This document shows, piece after piece, positions 12,301 through 21,864 of a DNA stretch of 64,000 nt (positions are counted from its first letter, which is position 1; every line of letters starts with the position of its first letter). A program made the position numbers and the translations under genes. Under the pieces are notes generated by a model, which saw only the letters and a list, made by a program, of their open reading frames with translations, ran no database searches and was not told where the DNA came from. The stretch is from Elephas maximus indicus (taxonomy: Eukaryota > Chordata > Mammalia > Proboscidea > Elephantidae), in the NCBI RefSeq assembly GCF_024166365.1, contig NC_064819.1, positions 114,744,293-114,808,292 on the forward strand, given 5' to 3'.

Positions 12301-15300
12301 AGATCAGCTGCTAACCAAAATGTCAGCAGTTCAAACCCATCAGTTGCTCCTTGGAAACTCTGTGGGGCAGTTCTATTCTGTCCTATAGGGTTACTATGTG
12401 TAGGAATCGACTCAACAGCAACGGATTTGGTTTTTTGGTATATGCATATCATTTTTGATAATGCAAGCAAGCAAATATTTTATCTACTAGTTCATGCACA
12501 GAAAATTTCACCACTTACTATTTTTATATTCATCATTTAAATTTTTTTTTTTTTTTTTTTATCATAGAGGTCATAGCTGGTAGGTTATTTTTGAGTATAA
12601 TAATAGCATTGCATGCATTGTGGGCACCCAGAACATACAAAAGACTTGATTTTCATTCTCAAAGATTAGTAAGGAAATAGTAGGGAAAAAAAAAAAAAAA
12701 CGTTAATTTTATTAAAAAACATGTTAAATATTTTTACAGTAAAATTCAGGAATCTTTCAACAAAACTCAACATGTTCTGTGAACAAAAAAATAAGTAGCT
12801 TTTAAAACACAATAAACATAAAAAAGTTTTAAAACTTGTATAATATTATACAAAGGTCACTGGTTTAGAGGTCAGAAAGCCTGATTGCAAATTTCCTGTA
12901 TCTGACTAAATTTCCAAGTCTGTTCTTGCCAGTCATTTTCCTACCAGGAGCCCATTTTCTAATCTTTAAAACGGGGAAAAAGATGATACATGACCTATAT
13001 AATAAGCAACATTTATTCACAAAGTTTCCTTAATGCAACAGCATAGAGTGGTCCCTTATTATTTTACTTATTTATTAATTTACATACTGGTTCTTCGGTC
13101 CTTTTTGTCACTGTGTTCATAAATGCACTTGTTTGCCCAGTTTTGAGCATTTTTTGCTGCTTCATTGTCCCATCCCTAAAACAAGGATGAGAAAGACATG
13201 CACTTAAGAACTCAAGCCACCAAGGAGCTTTTGCCTTATATTCAGATTGGTCAGTTGATTTATATCATCATAAAATTTCTGAGGAAGCTGCTTCTGATTA
13301 TCATAGTCAAAACTTTTTTTTTTTTTTTTTGGTGTGTCTTTATCTGCTCCATAAATTAACATAGGTAATACGTCTACACCTAAGAATTTTCAGTAATGGT
13401 CCTACTCTAAATCCTACTTATGAACAGACGGCGTTATTACGGTTATTTGTTCCAATAGTAATGATTTGGCCAAGGTCATACCCAGTTCCTTTTCTTCTCT
13501 ACTGAATACATTGGGAGGACTCATGAACGTTGGTAGTGGGTCTAGGAAAATGAGTTGCTATTTAGCAAGAGAAGAATGGGTCCTAAATGGAAAGAGTCTT
13601 TTTAACCCTAGGTAAAGAGAGAGAGAGCAGAAAAATGTAATGGCCTCTCACTGGACATCCAAAGACTTGGTTTTAATTGTGCTTCCCAACAATTGCCCTG
13701 TAACCATTTCAAGTTACTTCACTAGAGTAAAATTATGAATTATCGCCCAGTTCATAATTCAGCTCAAAGAAAATTAAAAAAAGGAGGCAGAACTTTGTAA
13801 GTCACCAAGTTCTTGAGGTATGTTTGTTGCCAAATGTTTGTTCTTATCACAGTTGGTTCATGCCACTATCCTTATGTTATCGTCTCTTACCATCTTCAGC
13901 ATGTCACTGGCTTCTGGAGAGACTGCTCTCCTTAGTTCATTGTGTTTATCTACAATCTCCCTTTGGACTTGGGTTAGGGTGGTTGACAAATCAGCAAAAC
14001 CTGAATGCTAAAGGGAAATAACAAAAAATTATTTTTGAAACATATCTGAAAATACAGGGATAAAGTTCATTTTAAAAAGTGTTCAGTTGAAGCCAATATC
14101 AGTTGCTACGCATATAAGCTGAGCCAAAGGTATGGTTTTTGAATAGGAAAAAGTGTTAAACTTTGAGAGCTGGGAATGTGATTTATAGTATGACAAATTA
14201 ATAACCACTCAAAGGCAACAAATCTCAATTTTTGGCTTCAAATGAGGTCTTGATATGATTTTTTCTAGACATATGAATGTTAACATAACCACAACAGTTA
14301 TATGAACCATACAAACCATTAAGAAATATATATTCACACTTGATCCAATTGCAAGAAGGGGCTGGTGTGGAATGGTGTGGAATGATTCATCCTAGAATTT
14401 AATGTGAGCTTCACCTGACAGTGTCTGGTACTTAGAGAATTAATGCTTAGGCCCAGTCCAAGTGTGTTTCTAGCATTCAATACTCTAGTAAAATGGCATT
14501 ATACATCGTGGGGCAGATTTCATGGGGGTTACTAAAAGGATAGTTTTACAATACCAAAAAAAAATCTCCAAGGCAATTTGTAGGGAACAAAAACATTCAA
14601 TCATGGGCTATTACCAGCTTTGTCTTTTTATTAATAAAGATGTAACTGGTAAGGTATTAAATCAGGTGCTGATTTTTTTTTTTTTTTTTTGCATGTTGTT
14701 GGGGGCAGAAAGCTAGGATGGGATATGTAAATTGTTGAGAAAAAGGTTAGGGTGTCTCCTTATTTAAATCTCTACAAGAGTGTGATGTTATATGTGGATG
14801 AGCAAGATTTTAGAAGTCAATGTTTAGATCTAAACACAGCTTCTTGTAGATTTTCCCTGACACTTCTTTTAAGGTACCCCCTCTCCCTTTTCAGTTTACT
14901 TAGGGCTCTCCAAATACTGCAAGAAGGAGTTCAAACTATGTGTTGTAAATCCTAACCTTCACACCTTTAGAAGTAATCCCATTTCGGAATACGGTTTTCT
15001 TTTTTATGTTAATGAGTCTGTATCAGTGTAAGGTGTGTTTTAAGCCAATCAGTTCTGAGACATAAAGGAACAGATTAGGCACAAAAGAAAATGGATACAG
15101 TAGGAAGACAGATAGCAGAAGCCCACCTATAAACCCAGAAACTCCAAGGAAGATCTGCTAAAGAAGCTGAGATAAGGATTTCCCCCCAGAGTGGACAAAC
15201 AGAGCCTTCCCCTAGGACCAGTGTGCTGAATTTGGACTTTTAACCTCCTAAACTGTGAGAGGGAAACCCTTGTGGTATAGTGGTTAAGTGCTACGGCTGC

Positions 15301-17926
15301 TAACCAAAAAGTCGGCAGTTTGAACTCACTAGCCCCACTTTGTAAACCCTGTGGGGCAGTCCTATACTCAATGGCAATAGGTATAGGTAAACTGTGAGAA
15401 AGTACATTTCTGATCATTAAAGCCACTCACTGGTGGTATTTCTGTTATAACAACGCTAAGAAACTAAGACATTAGACCTGATCACATTTTACTGCTGTTA
15501 TCTACCCTCCTGGTTGTACATTTCTAAGGAAAGTAACCAATAGCAAATGCCATTGAACCAAAAGGGCTCAACACATTCTGAGCTAATGATTCCTAGGTCA
15601 GAATGGACGTGCATGTTAAGTCTCAGTAGTGGCTGATCTTTGCATTACATAAAAATGTAAAATAACATGACTCGGATATTTTCTGTGGACCCTCAAAATC
15701 CTGCTTGAAGTAGTCCCAGTTCAAAACACATAAAAAGTCAGTTCCTGAGAAAGGAGAAGTGTTTAGTTCCTGCTTCATTCTTCATCTTGTTTTGTAGATA
15801 AAAATCCTGCTGAAGAGATACATTTATTTATTTATTTATTGCAAGTATCAATAAAGCTTTTATTAGGTGATAGAAAACATACAAAGTTTTGAGAATAGAA
15901 TAGATAAAATTCAGTATCTGTCCTTAAAGAGTTTATATCTTCTAGGAAAGTCTGACGTAAACAATAATTGAAATACCACTTGAAACTACAGTGACAGGAG
16001 GAACCTACTACATATAAAACCAAAAAAACCAAACTCATGGCTGTTGAGTTGATTCCGACTCATAGCGATCCTATAGGACAGAGTAGAACTGCCCCAAAGA
16101 GTTTCCAACGAGCGGCTGGTGGATTCAAATTGCTGACCTTTTGGTTAGCAGCTGAATGTTCAAGCACCATGTCACCAGGGCTCCAGATATAGAAGAACAA
16201 AACCAAAACCAAACCCAGTGCCATCGAGTTAATTCTGACTCATAGCGACCCTATAGGACAGAGTAGAACTGCCCCACAGAGTTTCCAAGCAGGGCCTGGT
16301 GAATAGCAGCCGTAGCACTTAATCACTATACTACCAGGGTTTCCAGATGTAGAAGAAGGAGGGATCAATTCTTCTTGCTTGAGATCAGAAACCACTTCAT
16401 AAAAGATCATTCTGGATAGGGATTCAGCATCTAAGAAGGTGTAGAAAACCATTCTGGATGGAGTCTGTAGAGCATCTCATTAGTAAATATTGAATGGTGC
16501 CAAAGGCCAAAGGATATCTCGCTTTTTAAAATTTTATAAATGAAGACCAACAGTAGTAGGACCAGACAATTAACGGGGGTTTGGAAAGGGATGGAAAGGA
16601 ACTCTGCATTCGGGAATGGAGTTAGAAAGACAGCAAACTATTTGAATGAATCCTCAGATGACGAATCCTCAGATAATGAATTGATGACTAAATTGTCTCC
16701 AGATGGCAAATCAGTGTCAGAGTGCTGTGGTCTGAGGGGTCCTAGTTAACCTGGTAAACTCAGAGCTAAATGAGGATGTGGAAACAGACAGCAATCACCA
16801 AAATTCTTGACAGTTAGAGGCTGTCTGGACAGGAAATAAACAACTTACGTGGGCACCTATTGGAAGAGGAAGAGGAAGATCGGCCCTATTCCTAGGATTA
16901 TTAAAGCAAAAGAGAATATAAGAAATCATTAGAGTATCTGGCCCTGTACATACTAATTGTAAGACTGTGAAAAAAAGAAAAAAAAAAAACCTTTTAGTTA
17001 TTTTTTTTTATTTAGAAAGCATGTGTGATTATCCTCACGCAGTAAATATGGAAATATGATGCTGTATTGGATGTGATGAATTTGTGCTCATTTGAAGCCA
17101 TATATAAATACGCGAAGTGGTTTTTGTCAATTTTCTGTTGCATCAATTTTTTTTAATCTCATTAAAATGGATTAAATTTAAAAAAATGAGAAATATCTTG
17201 GGTTGGGGGCAGTGTCATTAGCTTTTCAAATCTGTAGATCAATACTATCCAAAAGAAATATGATACAAGCATCATATGTAATATAATTTTTTGGTGGCCA
17301 GGTAAAAAAAGAAACAGATGAAATTAATACTAATAATCTATTTTATTTAACTAATATATCCAAGGATATAGGTAAGAGCTTGGCTGCTAAACAAAAGGTT
17401 GGCAGTTCATATCCACCAGCTGCTCCTTGGAAACCCTATGGGGTAGTTCTACTTTGCCCTATAGGGTTGCCCTCAGTTGAAACCATCTCGACGGCAATGA
17501 GTTTTTGGCTTAATATATCCAAAATATTATAATTCCATACTCAATATTAAAATTATGAATAAAACATTTTACCTCCCTTTTTTTGTACTAATCTTTGAAA
17601 TCTGGTATTTATTTATTTACATTTATGAACACCTCAATTTGGACTAACCACATTTCAAGTGTTCATTAGTCCCATTAGCTTCATATTGGTCAGTACAGCT
17701 TTATACTTTCATCAATATAATTGTTTTAAGTGTCCTGAGCTACCAGTGAATGCTTTGTGATATACCCGACACTCTAGGTTCTTGGACTCATCTAGTAGCT
17801 TGCCATTCCTCAAAGTAGCCTGGATCGTTCTAAAAAGATTTCCAATCTTAACCATACCTGGCCATTTGCAGGGAAGGATGAAAACAGCACAGCAGCCAGA
17901 AACACCACCACTGAGAGGGAAGTCAT
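6221..17926 (-). CDS. CRISP3: Cysteine-rich secretory protein, CRISP3-like, complete (7 coding exons)
   Basis: Joined exons: 17926-17858, 14007-13891, 13175-13088, 10842-10697, 10212-10115, 8488-8400, 6348-6221; 735 bases including TGA, 244 residues, close to the 243-249 of human CRISPs. Every intron has GT/AG ends and the phases (0,0,1,0,2,1) rejoin exactly. Residues 1-20 or so are a hydrophobic signal peptide. A CAP domain follows (about 36-175) with the CAP1 signature GHYTQVVW at 136-143 and CAP2 YVCQYC at 166-171. H83, E97 and H137 sit where CAP proteins place their cavity residues. The last ten cysteines (C190-C239) form the hinge and ion-channel-regulator domain; with six in the CAP part the total is the family's 16. 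CRISPs are secreted by the male reproductive tract, salivary gland and neutrophils. The C-terminal wording ([12 protein letters not shown]) favours CRISP3 over CRISP2 or CRISP1, but lineage-specific duplication blurs orthology. The family call is firm, the symbol less so. A possible ATTAAA signal lies near 5880 on the minus strand. Confidence 0.92.
6640..6800 (+). repeat. hAT-type MER relic
   Basis: Contains CATTTCCTCAGTCACATTA, AGTGCTCAATAGCCAATGTG and GGACAAATCTAGGACATTTCC, the layout of a common mammalian hAT-Charlie MITE. Lies in intron 6 territory 3' of coding exon 6. The exact family name is not assigned. Confidence 0.6.
7083..7112 (+). repeat. AfroSINE head fragment
   Basis: About 30 bases of SINE head (GGAGCCCTGGTGGCACCAG) with no body. 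Probably a truncated remnant. Confidence 0.5.
7113..7899. other. Intron 6 sequence, unassigned
   Basis: Between coding exons 6 and 7. Contains T-runs at 7151 and 7855-7877; no other element recognised. Confidence 0.5.
7900..8063 (+). repeat. AfroSINE in CRISP intron 6
   Basis: Sense AfroSINE, antisense to the gene, with B-box-like GCAGTTCGAATCCAACAGG and the CTATGAGTTAAAATCAACTC tail; moderately diverged. Confidence 0.88.
8400..8488 (-). CDS. CRISP3: CRISP coding exon 6: hinge region
   Basis: 89 bases, acceptor TTTCAG, donor GCA|GTAAGT. It encodes [20 protein letters not shown] and then PGYCDKGLC. These are the hinge cysteines C190, C193, C197 and C202, in the spacing usual for CRISPs. Confidence 0.92.
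8760..9085 (+). repeat. Possible LTR fragment in intron 5
   Basis: GC-richer block with a TATAAAAG-like box at 8925-8935, CT-rich middle and a promoter-to-end layout. No terminal repeats were confirmed; it could equally be an unclassified repeat. Confidence 0.25.
9461..9630 (+). repeat. AfroSINE in CRISP intron 5
   Basis: Sense copy: GTGGCTTAGTGGTTAAAAGC, then CAGTAGTTCGAGTCCACC, ending at GACAGCCACAGGTTTGG and a T-rich tail. Confidence 0.88.
10115..10212 (-). CDS. CRISP3: CRISP coding exon 5: end of the CAP domain
   Basis: 98 bases, acceptor CCACAG, donor GC|GTGAGT in phase 2. It encodes [20 protein letters not shown] and then [10 protein letters not shown], which includes the CAP2 signature. 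The reading continues exactly into exon 6 through a split Ala codon. Confidence 0.93.
10697..10842 (-). CDS. CRISP3: CRISP coding exon 4: core of the CAP domain
   Basis: 146 bases, acceptor TCTTAG, donor CAG|GTAAGA. It encodes [16 protein letters not shown], then IQSWYDE, ending in GHYTQ. E97 (in CGEN) and H137 (in GHYT) are the further CAP-cavity residues. The CAP1 signature is cut by the intron after GHYTQ and resumes in exon 5. Confidence 0.94.
11556..11724 (+). repeat. AfroSINE, well preserved
   Basis: Sense copy near consensus (GGAAACCCTGGTGGCATAGT to GACTCGAGGGCAGTGGG) in intron 3 of the CRISP gene, suggesting a young insertion. Confidence 0.92.
11725..12015 (-). repeat. Second afrotherian SINE-like repeat
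   Basis: GTTGTTGTTAGCTGCCGTCC start, AACAGGACTGGGCCACTG, then CTTGGTCTGAAAGCTTCACTG and GAAACCCGTTCAGCAACC. The second half matches text in the 5' part of the full-length RTE at 21.6-21.75 kb and the block at 61.3-61.43 kb, so it is likely RTE-derived. Confidence 0.55.
12275..12438 (+). repeat. AfroSINE in intron 3
   Basis: Sense copy with GGAGCCCTGGTGGTACAGTG head and CGACTCAACAGCAACGG tail. The 5' flank gtatgtatatc and 3' flank gtatatgcatatc may be an imperfect target duplication. Confidence 0.88.
12870..13010 (+). repeat. MIR-like SINE relic
   Basis: GCCTGATTGCAAATTTCCTG, CCAAGTCTGTTCTTGCC and CTAATCTTTAAAACGGGG follow the MIR order (last part equals the TCTGTAAAATGGGG core). Weak but ordered. 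Confidence 0.5.
13088..13175 (-). CDS. CRISP3: CRISP coding exon 3: CAP domain with cavity His
   Basis: 88 bases, entering in phase 0 after TTTTAG and leaving in phase 1 at ACCA|GTATGT. It encodes [17 protein letters not shown] then [13 protein letters not shown]83 corresponds to the conserved CAP-cavity histidine. The final A is the first base of an Asn codon completed in exon 4. Confidence 0.92.
13891..14007 (-). CDS. CRISP3: CRISP coding exon 2: start of the CAP domain
   Basis: 117 bases, 39 codons, phase 0 at both ends. It runs from acceptor TTTAG to ATG|GTAAGA. It carries the family hallmark [18 protein letters not shown] and then DMLKM, the conserved N-terminal helix of the CAP domain. 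Confidence 0.93.
14700..15104. other. Intron 1 sequence, unassigned
   Basis: Between the signal-peptide exon and coding exon 2. No element recognised. Confidence 0.45.
15105..15472 (+). repeat. MaLR (MLT1-like) LTR 3' end, SINE-interrupted
   Basis: Sense LTR tail: GGACTTTTAACCTCCTAAAC, then after the SINE TTAAAGCCACTCACTGGTGG and CTAAGAAACTAAGACA. This wording is shared with the better preserved LTR at 36172-36750. Confidence 0.6.
15261..15388 (+). repeat. AfroSINE in a MaLR tail, internally deleted
   Basis: Sense copy missing the part from the STOP-like CCTATAGGGTCGC block. The 11-base duplication aaactgtgaga at 15250-15260 and 15389-15399 marks it as an insertion into the LTR. Confidence 0.88.
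16021..16184 (-). repeat. AfroSINE, left of an adjacent pair
   Basis: Antisense copy ending CATGTCACCAGGGCTCC; 13 bases separate it from a second copy in the same orientation. Confidence 0.9.
16198..16346 (-). repeat. AfroSINE, right of an adjacent pair
   Basis: Antisense copy lacking a small internal part. The flanks agatatagaagaa (16185-16197) and agatgtagaagaa (16347-16359) form a clear target-site duplication, showing an independent insertion next to its neighbour. Confidence 0.92.
16540..16990 (+). pseudogene. Possible retrocopy of an unidentified transcript
   Basis: An open frame at 16540-16749 encodes a charged segment with the repeated acidic motif [12 protein letters not shown], built from a 15-base tandem gaatcctcagat unit. 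Coding-like sequence with stops continues (EEEEDRP-like, GRGRRS), then an A-rich run at 16972-16990 resembles a poly(A) tail. This suggests a processed retrocopy but the source gene is not recognised. It sits in intron 1 of the CRISP gene, antisense to it. Confidence 0.3.
17235..17700. repeat. hAT-type MITE relic, SINE-interrupted
   Basis: Begins ATACTATCCAAAAGAAATATG, ends GCTTCATATTGGTCAGTAC, with TTTATTTAACTAATATATCC and GGACTAACCACATTTCAAGTG between. This matches a common mammalian MITE with near-complementary ends. The AfroSINE at 17364-17510 interrupts it. Confidence 0.65.
17364..17510 (+). repeat. AfroSINE inside the hAT relic
   Basis: Sense copy lacking its first bases. Exact 12-base duplication taatatatccaa at 17352-17363 and 17511-17522. 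Confidence 0.92.
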
Positions 17927-17928
17927 TG
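17858..17928 (-). CDS. CRISP3: CRISP coding exon 1: start codon and signal peptide
   Basis: The acceptor CCAG is followed by CA and then ATG at 17926-17924. The exon encodes 23 residues beginning [13 protein letters not shown] and ending SFPANGQ, a typical secretory leader, and stops at CAG|GTATGG in phase 0. The acceptor two bases before the ATG means the 5' UTR must come from at least one upstream exon. This start was chosen because the leader matches the family and the ATG is the first in the exon. Confidence 0.9.
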
Positions 17929-18401
17929 CTGGAAAACAAAGCAAAGCGAACAAGTTCTGCATTGAAATTTTCAGTACCGGCATTTCTGAGTACCAAAGAG
18001 AAAAACAATGGAATGATCTCAGTTATCCCAAAAGAACAGTAATTCCCAAATTCATTTGTAATACAACAAGAGAAGAATTGTCACATTGTGCCAGCAAAAT
18101 CATGGTGAGCCAGTCCCAGAACTGTGACTCCAATGGGGACAATAAAGAACAAACCGAAGTGCTTGAAGGAAGCCTTTGAGGTACACCTATAAATGTTATA
18201 GACATGCTACCTTCTCCAGTTTCACAGTCTTATCTATGCAGCTAATCTCTTCAGCTTCCAGGAATGGCTTCCTTACATTGCCCATTCAAGACCAGTAATG
18301 GCTCCGAGCTGTTATTATTACTGGGGAGCTGCATTAGCCCTTGCAGGTTTCCTTAAACCCTGCCCACACCTTTGTAAATACTTCTTTATTAACATCTATA
18401 T

Positions 18402-18605
18402 GTCGAATCTGTTGCGTCCAAGTCGATTCTGACTCATAGAGACATTATAGGACAGAGTAGAACCACCTCATAGGTTTCCAAGACTGTAAATCTTCACGGA
18501 AGCAGACTGCCACACCTTTCTTCCAAGGAGCCAGTTGGTGGGTTTGAACCACCAACCTTTCAGTTAATAGCTGAGCATTTTAACCACTGTGCCACCAGGG
18601 CCCCT
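18402..18605 (-). repeat. AfroSINE, long subfamily
   Basis: Antisense copy with the CTGTAAATCTTCACGGAAGC block, ending CTGTGCCACCAGGGCCCC; it abuts the target site of the full-length RTE. Confidence 0.9.
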
Positions 18606-18617
18606 CATAATGTGTCT

Positions 18618-21600
18618 GTGTTATGTTATGTTAGGTGTCGTGAGTTGGTCTGACTCGTAGGTACAACAGAACGAAACACTGTCCAGTCCTGGGCCATCTT
18701 CACAATCTTTGCTATGCTTGAGCCCATTGCTGCAGTCACTGTGTCAATCCATCTCATTGTGGGTCTTCCTCTTTTTTGATGCTTCGCCACTTTATCAAGC
18801 ATGATGTCCTTCTCCAGGGACTCGTCCCTCCTAATAACATGCCCAAAGTATGTGAGATGAAGTCACCATCCTTGCTTCTAAGGAACATTCTGCCTGTACT
18901 TCTTCCAAAATACATTTGCTCATTCTTCTGGCAGTTCATGATATATTCAATATTCATAATTCAAAGCCAATAATTCTTCTTTGGTCTTCCTTATTTATTG
19001 TCCAGCTTTCAAATGCATATGAGGAGACTGAAAACACCATGGCTTGGGTCAGGCTCACTTTAGTCCTCAAAGTGACATCCTCTCTTTTCAACACGTTAAA
19101 GAGGTCTTTTGCAGTGCATTTGTCCATTGCAATGTGTCGTTTGATTTCTTGACTGCTGCTTCCACAGGGGTTGATTGTGGATCCAAGTAAAATGAAATCC
19201 TTGACAACATCAATCTTTTTTCCATTTATCATGATATTGTTTATTGATCCAGTTGTGAGAATTTTTGTTTTCTTAATGTTGAGGTATAATCCACACCAAA
19301 GGCTGTAACCTTTGATCTTCATCAGTGTTTCAAGTCCTCTTCATTTTCAGCAAGCAAGGTTGTGTCATCTGCATATCGTACGTTAATAGGTCTTCTTTCA
19401 ATCCCGATGCCATGTTCTTTTTCATACAGTCCAGCTTCTCAGATTATTTGCTCAGCGTATAGATTGAATAAGTACGGTGAAAGGATACAATCCTGATGCA
19501 CACCTTTCCTGACTTTAAAACACATGGTATCTCTTTGTTCTGTTTGATCTATGTGCAGGTTCCTCATGAGCACAATTAAGTGTTCTGGGATTTCCATTCT
19601 TTGTAATGTAATGCATAATTTGTTATGACCCACACAGTTGAATGCCTTTACATAGTCAGTAAAACACATGTAAACATCTTTCTGGTATTCTCTGCTTTCA
19701 ACCAAGATCCATCTGAAATCAGCAATGATATCTCTTGTTCCATATCCTCTTTTGAATCCAGCTTGAACTTCTGGCAGTTTCCTGTTGATGTACTGCTGCA
19801 ACTGCTTTTGAATAATTTTCAGCAAAATTTTACTTCTTTGTGATACTAAAGATGCTGTTCAATAACTTCTGCATTTTGTTGGATCACCTTTCTTTGGAAT
19901 GGGCACAAATATGGATTTCTCCCAGTTGGTTGGCCAGAAAGCTGTCTTCCAAATTTCTTGACATAGATGAGCGAGCACCTCCAGTGTTGCATCCATTTTT
20001 TGAAACACCTCAAGTGATATTTCGTCAATTCCTTAAGCCTTGCTTTCTGCCATTCCCTTCAGTGCAGCTTGGACTTCTTCCTTCAGTACTGTCAGTTCTT
20101 GATCGTTTGCTACCTTCTGAGATTGTTGAACATTGATCAATTCTTTCTGGTACAGTGACTCTGTGTATTCCTTCCATCTTCTTTTGATGCTTCTTGAGTA
20201 GTTCGATATTTTCCCTGTAGAATCCTTCAATATTGCAACTTGAGGCTTGAATTTTTTCTTTAGCTTTTTCAGCTTGAGAAATGCCAAGTGTGTTATTCCC
20301 TTTTGGTTTTCTAACTCCAGGCCTTTGCACACGTCATTATAATACTTTACTTTGCCTTCTCAAGCTGCCCTTTCAAATCTTCTGTTCAGCTCTTTTAATC
20401 ATTTCTTCTGTCTGCATTCAACAGCAAATTTCAAAGTCTTTTCTAACATCTATTTTGCTTTTTTTCTTTCTTTCCTGTCCTTTTATTGACCTTTTGCTTT
20501 CTTCATGTATGATGTCCTCAATGTCATTCCACAACTTGTCGGGTCTATGGTTATTAGTGTTTAATGCGTCAAATATATTCTTGAGATGGTCTCTAAATTC
20601 AGGTGGAATATATTCAAGGTTTTATTTTGGCTCTTACGGACTTGCTCTAATTTTCTTCAGCTTCAACGTGAATTGCACAGGAACAATTGATGGTCAGTTC
20701 CTGTTGGCCCCTGGCATTATTCTGAATGATGATATTGAGCTCCTCCATTGTCTCTTTCCACAGATGTGGTTAATTCAATTGCTGTGTATTCCATCCATTG
20801 AGGTCCATTTATGTTGTTGAAAAAAAAAGGCATTTGCAATGAAGAAGTCGTTGGTTTTGCAAAATTCTATCATTGATCTCCTGCGTCATTTCTATTACCA
20901 GGGCCACATTTTCCAACTAATGATCCTTCTTTGTTTCCAACTTCCAATCACTAGTAATTATTGATGCATATTGATTGCGTGTTTGATCAATTTCAGACTG
21001 CAGAAGTTGATAAAAATCTTCAATTTACTCATCTTTGGCATTAGTGATTGGTTCATAAATTTGAATAATATTTGTGTTAACCGGTCTTCCTTGTAAATGT
21101 ATGGATGTTATAGTATCACTGTCAGTGTTGCACTTCAGGATAGATTTTGAAATGTTCGTTATGATCATGAATGCAATGCCATTCCTATTCAATTTATCAT
21201 TCTCGACATAGTAGATCATATGATTGTCTGATTCAAAATTACCAGTGCCAGTCCATTTCAGCTCACTAAGCCTAGGATATTGATCTTTATGCCATCCATT
21301 TCATTTTTGGTGACTTTCAATTTTCCCAGATTCATACTTTGTACATCATATGTTCTGATTATTAATGTATGTTTGCAGCTGTTTCTTCTCATTTTGAGTT
21401 GTGCCACTTCAGCAAATGAGGGACTGAAGGATTTATTTCCTCCACATCATTAAAGTCAACTCTACTTTGAGGAGACAGCTCTTCTCCAGTCATATTTTGA
21501 GTCCCTTCCAGCCTGAGGGGCTTATCTTCGGGTGCTATACCAGACAATATTCTACCGCTATTCATGATGTTTTCTTTGGCCAATTTTTTCAGAAGTAGAC

Positions 21601-21766
21601 TGCCATGTCCTTTTTTTTTTTGTCTTAGCCTAGAAGCTCAGCTGAAACCTGTCCGCCACTGGTGACCCTCCTGGTATTTGAAATAACATTTATGGCATAG
21701 CTTCTAGCATCACAGCAATACAAAAGCCACCATAGTACAGCAAAAACTGACAGACATGTGGGGCAC
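18618..21766 (-). mobile_element. RTE-type LINE, near full length, inactive
   Basis: About 3.15 kb, the usual length of RTE/BovB-type elements. It is bracketed by aatgtgtct at 18609-18617 and 21767-21775. In element orientation (high to low coordinates): a 5' leader (21.75-21.3 kb); an apurinic-type endonuclease with NIIQIYEPITNAKDE near 21.05 kb; a linker; the reverse transcriptase (EYQKDVYMCF, then KAFNCVGHNKL, near 19.6-19.7 kb; GVHQDCILSPYLFNLYAEQI near 19.45-19.5 kb; YADDTTLLAE near 19.36 kb); and a C-terminal domain (KDFILLGSTI, CESWTIN-like). Stops and frameshifts break it into ORFs of 60-130 codons. The catalytic YADD box is preserved. The 3' end carries a short repeated taaca-type tail. 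It lies in the long intron or upstream region of the CRISP gene, same strand. Confidence 0.92.
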
Positions 21767-21785
21767 AATGTGTCTACATTACTGT

Positions 21786-21832
21786 AATTGTTGTTATTAG
21801 TTGCCATTGCTCATGGTGACCCCATGTACTAT
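21786..21832 (-). repeat. AfroSINE/RTE 3'-tail fragment
   Basis: GTTGTTATTAGTTGCCATTG plus CATGGTGACCCCATGTAC: the tail shared by the SINE and RTE, with nothing upstream. Confidence 0.5.
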
Positions 21833-21864
21833 ACTAATTAATAAGGGGGAAACCTTTATTAAAA

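Noticed and set aside
15127..15426. 99-codon minus-strand frame with [20 protein letters not shown]
   Set aside because: Antisense translation of an AfroSINE; the same peptide flavour recurs at 12159-12470, 27283-27495 and 33155-33460.
20281..20820. 179-codon plus-strand open frame, one of the longest in the window
   Set aside because: It is the antisense of the RTE linker and endonuclease; the minus strand explains the sequence.
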